Shown piece after piece: positions 6,050 to 10,180 of a stretch of DNA of 26,012 nucleotides; positions within the stretch are counted from its first letter, which is position 1, and each line of letters opens with the position of its first letter. Position numbers and translations under genes: made by a program. The notes beneath the pieces are model-generated. The model was given only the letters and a program-made list of their open reading frames with translations. It did not search any database and was not told the DNA's origin. Origin of the DNA: a virus; IMG/VR virus record IMGVR_UViG_3300042465_004219, positions 1-26,012 of that record; one strand, written 5' to 3'.

Positions 6050-6288
6050 TTGCTCTCACCCACCTTAGATCCCACAATAGAGGTGATCTCGATAGGTCTG
6101 CCCACTAGCTGAGCGTCCTCCTCATCACTCTCCCAAGTGGAGATGAATACCCTCGCCCCCTGTGACCGGCCATACCAGTCGAACATATCCTCAATCCTCT
6201 CCCCTCCCCATAGGGCTACGCCCTGCGGATCGGTGACTTCATAGAGATAGATCAGATCAGGGTTGGTTGAATAGAAGTTACTCATCAT
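6046..6288 (-). CDS. Small hypothetical protein, 80 aa
   Basis: Not recognised. It has AAAGGAGG upstream with two consecutive ATG codons (6288 and 6285); the second has the better 6-base spacing. It overlaps the end of the 72-aa gene upstream by 11 bp. The middle contains LIYLYEVTDPQGVALWGGER, followed by IEDMFDWYGRSQGARVFIST, an acidic loop and a beta-like IEITSIVG end, suggesting a small mixed alpha/beta fold. No metal-binding or membrane motif is seen. Confidence 0.7.
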   Translation of the reverse strand: MMSNFYSTNPDLIYLYEVTDPQGVALWGGERIEDMFDWYGRSQGARVFISTWESDEEDAQLVGRPIEITSIVGSKVGESK

Positions 6289-6496
6289 CGTCCTCCTTTG
6301 GAAATAGGGTATCCCAACAGGCAGGGTGAGTGCCAGAGATCAGCACCTCTCTCTCCCCCGCGCTCATATCGGGAAACACCCGTTGGATATTCTCCCCTCC
6401 CCGCCATCTATCAACTAGCTCTTGATCCAGACTCCAGATCTCATACTCGTTACATACGCAGCAAGGCTTGGTCTTTACCACTATTAAATTACTCAT
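6278..6496 (-). CDS. Conserved small Cys-containing phage protein, 72 aa
   Basis: N-terminus MSNLIVVKTKPCCVCNEYEI has a CCxC knuckle, and the C-terminus ISGTHPACWDTLF supplies a further Cys and His. Between them lies LVDRWRGGENIQRVFPDMSA then a GEREVL turn. I recognise this W-x-G-G-x-x-I-Q-x-V-F-P-x-M-S pattern from small uncharacterised proteins in many actinobacterial phages; function is unknown. A zinc site is likely. The ATG lies inside the end of the upstream 35-aa gene (8-bp overlap). Confidence 0.8.
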   Translation of the reverse strand: MSNLIVVKTKPCCVCNEYEIWSLDQELVDRWRGGENIQRVFPDMSAGEREVLISGTHPACWDTLFPKEDDDE

Positions 6497-6596
6497 TGTT
6501 CTGCTCCTCGTGGCAATCGTGAGATTTTACTTCACTCTCTCCTAATTGTGCGTCACAATCTAAACAATAAGCTACATAAACAATACTGCTCATCAT
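6489..6596 (-). CDS. Tiny CxxC peptide, 35 aa
   Basis: Begins MMSSIVYVAYCLDCDAQLGE and ends with SHDCHEEQNNE. The CLDC pair plus C and two H residues near the end are enough for a zinc site. Two tandem ATGs (6596, 6593) follow an AGAGG ribosome site; the first overlaps the upstream stop. The 3' end overlaps the start of the 72-aa gene. I consider it real because it preserves the operon's overlap pattern at both ends. Function unknown. Confidence 0.6.
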   Translation of the reverse strand: MMSSIVYVAYCLDCDAQLGESEVKSHDCHEEQNNE

Positions 6597-6760
6597 AGCC
6601 CTCTCCTCTCCTCTAGGTAGTTGATGAAGTTGATCTCCTCTAGCGCCTTAATCATACGCTTGAGGTTCTCAACCCCTGCCTCACTATCTCCATTACTTAT
6701 TTGCTCGATGGCTAGATCCTTGCATAGATCTGCCTTAGCTATTAGATATTCCTTATTCAT
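6593..6760 (-). CDS. Small helical protein, 55 aa
   Basis: Not recognised. Mostly helical (MNKEYLIAKADLCKDLAIEQ; then LKRMIKALEEINFINYLEER), acidic and basic residues alternating as in a helical hairpin. ATG 6760 overlaps the upstream stop (TAATG), GAGAGGG lies about 6 bases upstream, and the stop overlaps the next ATG. Coupling on both sides supports translation. A regulatory or host-interaction peptide would fit the context, without evidence. Confidence 0.65.
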   Translation of the reverse strand: MNKEYLIAKADLCKDLAIEQISNGDSEAGVENLKRMIKALEEINFINYLEERRGL

Positions 6761-6903
6761 TACTTACCCTCTCCCTCTACTGGACAATCATCAGATAGAT
6801 GACCTTGACCGTCGGTACCCTCGCATATGCACCAACCGAATTGCTCTACTTGTGCAGCGTGAGTCAATTCTACCCGCTCACTCCACTCCATTACATCATT
6901 CAC
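6760..6903 (-). CDS. Small Cys-containing protein, 47 aa
   Basis: I choose GTG 6903, which overlaps the upstream TGA in the AAGTGA arrangement used throughout this operon; ATG 6891 is in frame but lacks a ribosome site. The protein ends with FGWCICEGTDGQGHLSDDCP, where CxC, H and C could bind zinc, and an EGEGK tail. Not recognised. Both ends overlap neighbouring genes, so it is translated in a coupled chain. Confidence 0.6.
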   Translation of the reverse strand: MNDVMEWSERVELTHAAQVEQFGWCICEGTDGQGHLSDDCPVEGEGK

Positions 6904-7070
6904 TTACTTGCCCTCTCTCTCATTTGTTTATTAGTTAGATCATTCTCACACTCTATGCAAGCGTCAGAATTATATTCCCTGCGGTCATACTCTCTCTCGC
7001 ACGTATTACACTTGATCCACTCGGAGTTATCATCGAACGCCGGATCAACCGCGTACCGGTAATCACTCAT
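6900..7070 (-). CDS. Zinc-ribbon protein, 56 aa
   Basis: Start at ATG 7070, 6 bases after AGAAGGAGG; an upstream in-frame ATG (7088) itself contains that ribosome site and is rejected. Two CxxC knuckles are clear: CNTC and CIEC, separated by EREYDRREYNSDA, a classic mini zinc ribbon, then a charged C-terminal helix (TNKQMRERASK). Such proteins bind nucleic acid or protein partners; the target is unknown. It overlaps upstream and downstream genes. Confidence 0.7.
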   Translation of the reverse strand: MSDYRYAVDPAFDDNSEWIKCNTCEREYDRREYNSDACIECENDLTNKQMRERASK

Positions 7071-7230
7071 CCTCGCCCTCCTTCTCATATAGGTATCCTC
7101 CCATAGCTGCGCCTAGCCCAGTGTGGATCACAATATCGCCGGCGCTATCTTCAGTCAGTCTAGCTCCTGGCATATTCTCGCTCACCCACTCCTTCAAGTC
7201 TTGGATAGTATCTACTTCACTTAGGTTCAC
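7063..7230 (-). CDS. Small hypothetical protein, 55 aa
   Basis: GTG 7230 overlaps the upstream TGA (AAGTGA). The protein reads MNLSEVDTIQDLKEWVSENM (helix), then an ARLTEDSAGDIVIHTGLGAA beta hairpin and a GGYLYEKEGEDE end, a compact alpha-beta layout. It is not a named family to me. No cysteines. It was below the usual length cut-off but is framed by coupled neighbours on both sides, and the sequence is of good protein quality. Confidence 0.65.
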   Translation of the reverse strand: MNLSEVDTIQDLKEWVSENMPGARLTEDSAGDIVIHTGLGAAMGGYLYEKEGEDE

Positions 7231-7421
7231 TTTCTCTCTCCTTCACTGTTGAAGCGATATAGCTCGCCTGGGCCTTCTAGTTGATTAATAATATGCCTCC
7301 CCTGGGCAATAGTTGGATAGACTAGGTACTCACTATCGCCATTACTGAATCGCTCGTAGGTATAATCTAGTTCACTTGCCCTATTGCTAAGGATAGTCTG
7401 CAATTCTTTCTTACTTAACAC
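7227..7421 (-). CDS. Small hypothetical protein, 64 aa
   Basis: GTG 7421, overlapping the end of the upstream 49-aa gene. An N-terminal helix (MLSKKELQTILSNRASELD) is followed by YTYERFSNGDSEYLVYPTIA, which resembles a beta hairpin, then a helix (QGRHIINQLEGPGELYRF). Not recognised; the Y-x-Y-E-R-F-S-x-G pattern looks conserved in style. Stop overlaps the next GTG in the AAGTGA arrangement. Confidence 0.65.
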   Translation of the reverse strand: MLSKKELQTILSNRASELDYTYERFSNGDSEYLVYPTIAQGRHIINQLEGPGELYRFNSEGERK

Positions 7422-7564
7422 GCTATCGCCTCCACTTCTAGGCCGGCCAGTGCGTAGGCCTTAACTATTGCCCTGGCCCTGGCCTCCGTAAGATCACACT
7501 CGCCTAACACTTCTCCGCTATCTACTAGGCGGAGGATAGTACGGGCCTTGATCCTGGCGCTCAC
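7415..7564 (-). CDS. Small helical protein, 49 aa
   Basis: Starts at GTG 7564, overlapping the upstream TGA (GTGA), with GAGAAGG about 8 bases before it. The peptide is Ala/Arg/Leu-rich (MSARIKARTILRLVDSGEVL, then EARARAIVKAYALAGLEVEA) and probably two helices; it is noticeably more GC-rich than its neighbours. Not recognised. Ends overlapping the next gene's GTG by 7 bp. Confidence 0.6.
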   Translation of the reverse strand: MSARIKARTILRLVDSGEVLGECDLTEARARAIVKAYALAGLEVEAIAC

Positions 7565-7911
7565 GCGCTCACCTTCTCTCGTGTCTGGCCGGCTTCTAGT
7601 AATTGATCCACTAGCTCGCGCACACTGTATAGCGCCGACTCGTGCGCCTTCTTCATATTCTCCGGATTATATCGGAGCGCTTCAACCTTCCCAGCTAGGC
7701 GATTAAGATCAGTGTGCATACTATGCTTCTCGAAGTAGAAGCCGGCAGTGCCGCTCGCTTCCACTGTACACTCGCTAATTACACTCCAGTACACTTTCTT
7801 TACCTTATCGTGATAGGTATACACCTTCACGCGATAGTTATTCTCCAGCGTGTAAGTATCTACACACTTTCTCGTGATCTCATTGACGAACTTCTCGTGT
7901 TTGGCGTTCAT
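7561..7911 (-). CDS. Hypothetical protein, 116 aa
   Basis: I start at ATG 7911 because AAGGAGG lies 8 bases upstream; longer in-frame starts would run through a hairpin-rich leader. Sequence: helix (NAKHEKFVNEITRKCVDTYT), beta-rich middle (YRVKVYTYHDKVKKVYWSVI, ECTVEASGTAGFYFEKH), helical end (KKAHESALYSVRELVDQLLE). Not recognised. It is the first gene after a 114-bp non-coding gap with two inverted repeats, so it may have its own control point. Confidence 0.7.
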   Translation of the reverse strand: MNAKHEKFVNEITRKCVDTYTLENNYRVKVYTYHDKVKKVYWSVISECTVEASGTAGFYFEKHSMHTDLNRLAGKVEALRYNPENMKKAHESALYSVRELVDQLLEAGQTREKVSA

Positions 7912-7933
7912 ATTCTTATCCTCCTTCATAAGT

Positions 7934-7952
7934 GAAGTAGAAGCCCTACTTC
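7934..7952 (-). repeat. Perfect hairpin in 5' leader
   Basis: GAAGTAG at 7934-7940 and CTACTTC at 7946-7952 form a 7-bp perfect inverted repeat with a 5-nt loop. It ends 23 bp before the ATG of the 116-aa gene and immediately upstream of its ribosome site, so in the leftward mRNA it could protect the leader or affect initiation. Confidence 0.6.
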
Positions 7953-7953
7953 C

Positions 7954-7990
7954 CACTCTCCTCCTCCTCCGGTACCGGAGAAGGAGAGTG
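7954..7990 (-). repeat. Long inverted repeat centred on GGTACC
   Basis: Arms 7954-7973 and 7974-7990 form an almost complete palindrome (CACTCTCCT... / ...AGGAGAGTG) with a small internal bulge around CCTCCGGTACCGGAG. In the leftward transcript one arm is GGAGG-rich, resembling repeated ribosome sites held in a stem. It lies in the only sizeable gap (7912-8025) within the operon. It could be an intercistronic terminator or attenuator, an RNA processing site or a protein operator; the sequence does not decide. Confidence 0.6.
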
Positions 7991-8025
7991 AGCTGCGTAC
8001 TTCTATGCCTTACTATACCCCATAA

Positions 8026-8160
8026 CTAGGGTAATTGCTTCAATATCCAGGCAAGTGTATCTATTCTCCCCTGATAATAGGAGTAAGTCTCCTTCTCCCC
8101 TACACTCTCGCGCAGGCGCTCGAAGATATACTCCGCTTCTTTCTCGATGATCTCTCTCAC
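8026..8160 (-). CDS. Small helical protein, 44 aa
   Basis: GTG 8160 overlaps the upstream stop (AAGTGA), with GGAGGAGG 7 bases upstream. The peptide (MREIIEKEAEYIFERLRESV, then YSYYQGRIDTLAWILKQLP) is a convincing pair of amphipathic helices of the kind frequent in small phage proteins. An 84-aa frame spanning 8003-8257 covers the same DNA but is a shadow of this gene and the next one upstream. Function unknown. Confidence 0.7.
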   Translation of the reverse strand: MREIIEKEAEYIFERLRESVGEKETYSYYQGRIDTLAWILKQLP

Positions 8161-8312
8161 TTGCTAGCCTCCTCCTTCCTTCTATTAATTCTAGGGCCGC
8201 GCAGTACTCTCTCTCCTTCACTATTGAAACACTGCCTAGTGGCGCAGTAATCTCCATAGAAGCTAAGGCCCGGCCTCATTACTTCTCCGCAATAGGTACA
8301 CTTCTCCTTCAC
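8157..8312 (-). CDS. Zinc-ribbon protein, 51 aa
   Basis: GTG 8312 overlaps the upstream TGA (AAGTGA). Sequence begins MKEKCTYCGEVMRPGLSFYG, then DYCATRQCFN, giving a CxxC pair and a second C-x4-C pair about 14 residues later: a probable zinc site as in small HNH-like or ribbon proteins. The C-terminus is basic (RVLRGPRINRRKEEASK), suited to binding nucleic acid. No conventional ORF call covers it. Function unknown. Confidence 0.7.
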   Translation of the reverse strand: MKEKCTYCGEVMRPGLSFYGDYCATRQCFNSEGERVLRGPRINRRKEEASK

Positions 8313-8551
8313 TTCTTCACCTTCTCTCTCGCATACTCGTAGGCCTTCTCCGCTCGATCTAAGAAGTATTCCGCGCTAGTACTATCTTTCTTATTAACCA
8401 TTAACATATACTTCCCCAAATTCTCGGCCACTGCCCTATTATAGGCCGGCCCGTATCGCGTAACACTAGCCAGCGCCAGTATCCTAGCCTCGTCACCTTC
8501 TCTAGTAGGCAGTGTGCAGCTATCAAGGTGCATAAGTGGAATAGTTATCAC
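8309..8551 (-). CDS. Hypothetical protein, 80 aa
   Basis: Real start is GTG 8551 in the AAGTGA junction, with GGAGGAGG 4 bases upstream; the longer frame to 8647 overlaps a membrane-protein gene and is rejected. Begins MITIPLMHLDSCTLPTREGD, then a helix (EARILALASVTRYGPAYNRA) and a charged helical end (AEYFLDRAEKAYEYAREKVK). Not recognised; looks like a small all-helical soluble protein. Confidence 0.65.
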   Translation of the reverse strand: MITIPLMHLDSCTLPTREGDEARILALASVTRYGPAYNRAVAENLGKYMLMVNKKDSTSAEYFLDRAEKAYEYAREKVKK

Positions 8552-8706
8552 TTGGCCTCCTCCCCATAACACTGGGCCATACTGCCCCAGCAGTAGCCTT
8601 CTCCCGGTACATACCAAATATGGCCCAGGAGATACCAAGCTCCCCACAATAGAAGCGCTCCCAGGAGCGCCATTACTGCCCAGCCCCTAGGCGTTAATCT
8701 CCTCAC
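8548..8706 (-). CDS. Single-pass membrane protein, 52 aa
   Basis: GTG 8706 overlaps the upstream stop (AAGTGA), with GGAGG 7 bases before it. A short positive N-terminus (MRRLTPRG) precedes a strong membrane helix (WAVMALLGALLLWGAWYLLG, about residues 9-28), then a Cys-containing tail (YCWGSMAQCYGEEAK). The positive-inside rule suggests N-in, C-out. It may be a holin-like or envelope-targeted peptide; with no family match this is only a suggestion. Two cysteines in the outer tail could form a disulfide. Confidence 0.65.
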   Translation of the reverse strand: MRRLTPRGWAVMALLGALLLWGAWYLLGHIWYVPGEGYCWGSMAQCYGEEAK

Positions 8707-9059
8707 TTGCCGGCCTCCTTCAGTGCGTAGGCTTCGCGCTGGGCCTTCCAAGATATAGCGGAGAAAGTGGTATATATGCCAGTCAATGTCTGCCAGGCTT
8801 CGCTTCTCGTACTTCCAAGATAGCCAAGTGTTAAGTGTAGGGGATCACTGTGGCCGGAGCGATATACACTGCCTCCGGTGGCGAAGATACGCCAGGCGTT
8901 ACCATATGTCGGAGATCCATACTGCAAAATTAAGTGAGGAGTACGCATAGACTCGTAGACTTCTTCACCTAATACTTCTCCTTCTAATAGGCCTGCTTCT
9001 CTCATATATTCTTCTATGGCCTTTACTCGTGTTTCAAATTGTGCATTGGTTATCTTCAC
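8703..9059 (-). CDS. Hypothetical protein, 118 aa
   Basis: GTG 9059 overlaps the upstream TGA (AAGTGA), with AAGGAG 7 bases before it; the in-frame extension to 9104 is rejected. Helical N-terminus (NAQFETRVKAIEEYMREAGL), central beta-like region (HLILQYGSPTYGNAWRIFAT, GGSVYRSGH) and helical C-terminus (AISWKAQREAYALKEAGK). Not recognised. Second gene of the leftward operon as I read it, so likely expressed early. Confidence 0.65.
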   Translation of the reverse strand: MKITNAQFETRVKAIEEYMREAGLLEGEVLGEEVYESMRTPHLILQYGSPTYGNAWRIFATGGSVYRSGHSDPLHLTLGYLGSTRSEAWQTLTGIYTTFSAISWKAQREAYALKEAGK

Positions 9060-9391
9060 TTTACTTCTCCTTCTTTCTTCAATAGTGGAGCAACTTGCTC
9101 CCATAACTTGCTAACTATCTTCTTAATATCTTTCAAGTCTTCGAAGGAGTCGCAGTAATCGCTAGTTCCTTCCAAGTCATAACTATTCCAAGAATATCCG
9201 GAGTCTTTCTCCAAGGATTCTCCGAAGGCTATTTCAGTGCCACTTTCTAACACGATAGATACATACCCAGGATAGGTCCAGCGTACTTCACTGCCCACTG
9301 GAGAAGTAAGTGTTATCTCGTGCTGCACTAGGTGAATTGGATATTTATTCCCACTTACCAAGTCATCGAAGTCTTGCAGTCTAATTGCCAT
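9056..9391 (-). CDS. Hypothetical protein, first gene of leftward operon, 111 aa
   Basis: ATG 9391 is chosen over TTG 9424; neither has a strong ribosome site, which may mean a leaderless or weakly initiated mRNA. The protein starts MAIRLQDFDDLVSGNKYPIH, has beta-rich segments (HEITLTSPVGSEVRWTYPGY, VSIVLESGTEIAFG) and an acidic helical tail (SFEDLKDIKKIVSKLWEQVA). Not recognised. It lies next to the control region and directly behind the putative leftward promoter, so it is presumably the first product of this unit. Confidence 0.65.
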   Translation of the reverse strand: MAIRLQDFDDLVSGNKYPIHLVQHEITLTSPVGSEVRWTYPGYVSIVLESGTEIAFGESLEKDSGYSWNSYDLEGTSDYCDSFEDLKDIKKIVSKLWEQVAPLLKKEGEVK

Positions 9392-9431
9392 AATAGTTCC
9401 AATCGCTAGAAGTTTATCTTGCAAGAGTAAT

Positions 9432-9459
9432 CGTATACCTACCTATACCCTATATGCAA
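9432..9459 (-). promoter_or_regulatory. Possible leftward promoter
   Basis: On the minus strand TTGCAT (9459-9454) and TATACG (9437-9432) are 16 bases apart, upstream of the first leftward gene. The -35 match is poor, and a TATACC direct repeat (plus strand 9434-9450) surrounds it, so other -10 registers are possible. The only support beyond sequence is its position. Confidence 0.3.
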
Positions 9460-9480
9460 GACTTATCCGGAGTTTATTTG

Positions 9481-9513
9481 GTAACGTGTCGCAGCTTGTT
9501 ACTTCCCAGTAAC
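9481..9513. repeat. Three alternating GTAAC/GTTAC half-sites
   Basis: GTAAC at 9481-9485, GTTAC at 9498-9502 and GTAAC at 9509-9513. The middle copy can form a dyad with either flank (12-bp and 6-bp spacers). Just upstream of the leftward promoter candidate, so a regulator operator is possible. Five-base units are short, hence low confidence. Confidence 0.35.
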
Positions 9514-9515
9514 TT

Positions 9516-9528
9516 AGGAGGTGATCCA
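9516..9528 (+). promoter_or_regulatory. Orphan extended Shine-Dalgarno, complement of 16S 3' end
   Basis: AGGAGGTGATCCA is a perfect 13-base complement of the near-universal 16S rRNA 3' tail (UGGAUCACCUCCU). No gene starts downstream: the only nearby start, GTG 9521, lies within the match and stops after 11 codons. So it is not an ordinary ribosome site. Read on the minus strand it is a copy of the 16S tail itself. Confidence 0.6.
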
Positions 9529-9716
9529 AGTCCGGGCCAGTACTTGGCCTTCTTAGATACTGCCACTCCTTCAGATTAGGGCCGGCATTACTGGCCCAGG
9601 CCCAGGCTATCGGGCCGGCGAAGTGTTAGGCATTGAAGGAGTATTACTTAATTAAGGATAGAAGAAGGAAGGCTCCGGGACCGCCAGGGGTATAGTCAGC
9701 CCCCAAAGAATTACTA

Positions 9717-9768
9717 TAGACCCACAGCCTAGACCGTCAGACTAGACCGCTGGCCTAGACCGTCAGCC
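9717..9768 (+). repeat. Four tandem 13-bp repeats
   Basis: Consecutive units TAGACCCACAGCC, TAGACCGTCAGAC, TAGACCGCTGGCC and TAGACCGTCAGCC start at 9717, 9730, 9743 and 9756, exactly 13 bp apart. TAGACC is invariant. The array ends 23 bp before the -35 box of the rightward promoter. It may bind a transcription regulator, a replication initiator (iterons) or the packaging enzyme. Confidence 0.8.
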
Positions 9769-9791
9769 CAGAAAAAACCGACCCCCCCTTG

Positions 9792-9820
9792 TTGAATCTG
9801 ACCGCGTCCGTTACTATACT
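9792..9820 (+). promoter_or_regulatory. Rightward sigma-70-type promoter
   Basis: TTGAAT at 9792-9797 and TATACT at 9815-9820 are separated by exactly 17 bases: 4 of 6 and 5 of 6 matches to the vegetative consensus. It faces the terminase and would give a leader of roughly 350 bases. The 13-bp repeats lie just upstream, where an activator or repressor would act. Confidence 0.65.
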
Positions 9821-9883
9821 CCCCAACAAAAAATATTTGCTAAAGTGAAGCTGAAGTAGGCTCTGAACAGCACTTTTACCGTG

Positions 9884-9899
9884 TGTGATTAACATCACA
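9884..9899. promoter_or_regulatory. CRP/GlxR-type palindrome
   Basis: TGTGATTAACATCACA matches the TGTGA-N6-TCACA consensus of CRP-family regulators (GlxR in actinobacteria) with both arms perfect. It lies about 60 bases downstream of the predicted transcription start, so a bound protein would more likely block than activate, unless another promoter follows. A phage-encoded regulator is also possible. Confidence 0.5.
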
Positions 9900-9950
9900 G
9901 AAATAAAACGGGAAATACAGTAAATTTCCTGCCTTATATACAGTAGGGGA

Positions 9951-10019
9951 GCAAAGCGGGGAGTACTTTGCGACCCGTTCGGTTGGCCTCTTGCGAGGCC
10001 CCTAGGCCGAGTACCGACC
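9951..10019 (+). other. Hairpin cluster in the late leader
   Basis: Hairpin GCAAAG (9951-9956) with CTTTGC (9966-9971), loop 9 nt. Hairpin GGCCTC (9985-9990) with GAGGCC (9995-10000), loop TTGC. A longer pairing of GGTTGG (9981-9986) with CCGACC (10014-10019), one G-U pair, can close around the second hairpin, costing its first two pairs. The whole would be a GC-rich structured element in the late mRNA leader, or a terminase recognition site in DNA. No known RNA family is recognised. Confidence 0.5.
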
Positions 10020-10044
10020 TACCCCTCAGTTCGCTGTGGCTCCT

Positions 10045-10157
10045 TCGGGCGCTAAGCCCGACCAGTGCAGGCTAGCGGCGCTATTTAGTCGGGTGAGTTC
10101 TATCTAAATATTAGATCCGATAAATTCCTCAGCCCGATAATAAAATCACTTTCGGGC
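10045..10157 (+). promoter_or_regulatory. Competing stem-loops before terminase gene
   Basis: The complementary hexamers TCGGGC and GCCCGA recur. 10045-10050 pairs with 10056-10061 (5-nt loop); 10057-10062 can instead pair with GTCGGG at 10088-10093; 10132-10137 pairs with 10152-10157 just before the terminase ribosome site; ATCTAA/TTAGAT (10102-10107, 10111-10116) forms another stem. The first two pairings exclude each other, as in attenuators or riboregulators. Confidence 0.5.
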
Positions 10158-10180
10158 GATTTAATCTGTAGGAGGAATAC

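Larger units (their letters stand above)
9392..10180. other. 789-bp non-coding control region between divergent operons
   Basis: No convincing gene in either strand. It separates the leftward small-gene unit from the rightward virion unit and abuts the terminase. Contents from left to right: leftward promoter candidate; GTAAC/GTTAC half-sites; 16S rRNA tail complement; CCAAGT/ACTTGG inverted repeat (9526-9531, 9542-9547); two GGGCCGGC copies (9579-9586, 9612-9619) flanking GGCCCAGGCCCAGG; a 13-bp tandem array; A and C homopolymer runs (9772-9789); a promoter; a CRP-like palindrome; GGAAAT/ATTTCC (9911-9916, 9924-9929); ATACAGTA twice, 22 bp apart (9916, 9938); then a series of hairpins up to the terminase ribosome site. 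Good candidate for origin, packaging site or both. Confidence 0.7.

Noticed and set aside
6621-7062. 105-aa and 87-aa plus-strand frames
   Set aside because: Pyrimidine-rich antisense readings of the purine-rich leftward genes; no ribosome sites.
8003-8257. 84-aa minus-strand frame
   Set aside because: The DNA is better explained by two coupled genes (8026-8160 and 8157-8312) with good ribosome sites and protein-like sequences.
9516-9528. attP core matching the 16S gene
   Set aside because: Thirteen bases is short for an attachment core, and no integrase is seen in the window; kept only as an rRNA-complement observation.
9717-9768. CRISPR-like array
   Set aside because: Units are 13 bp and contiguous, with no spacers or cas genes.
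9951-10093. Possible tRNA or tmRNA-like gene, because of several hairpins
   Set aside because: No cloverleaf spacing, anticodon arm, standard T-loop or CCA end could be fitted.
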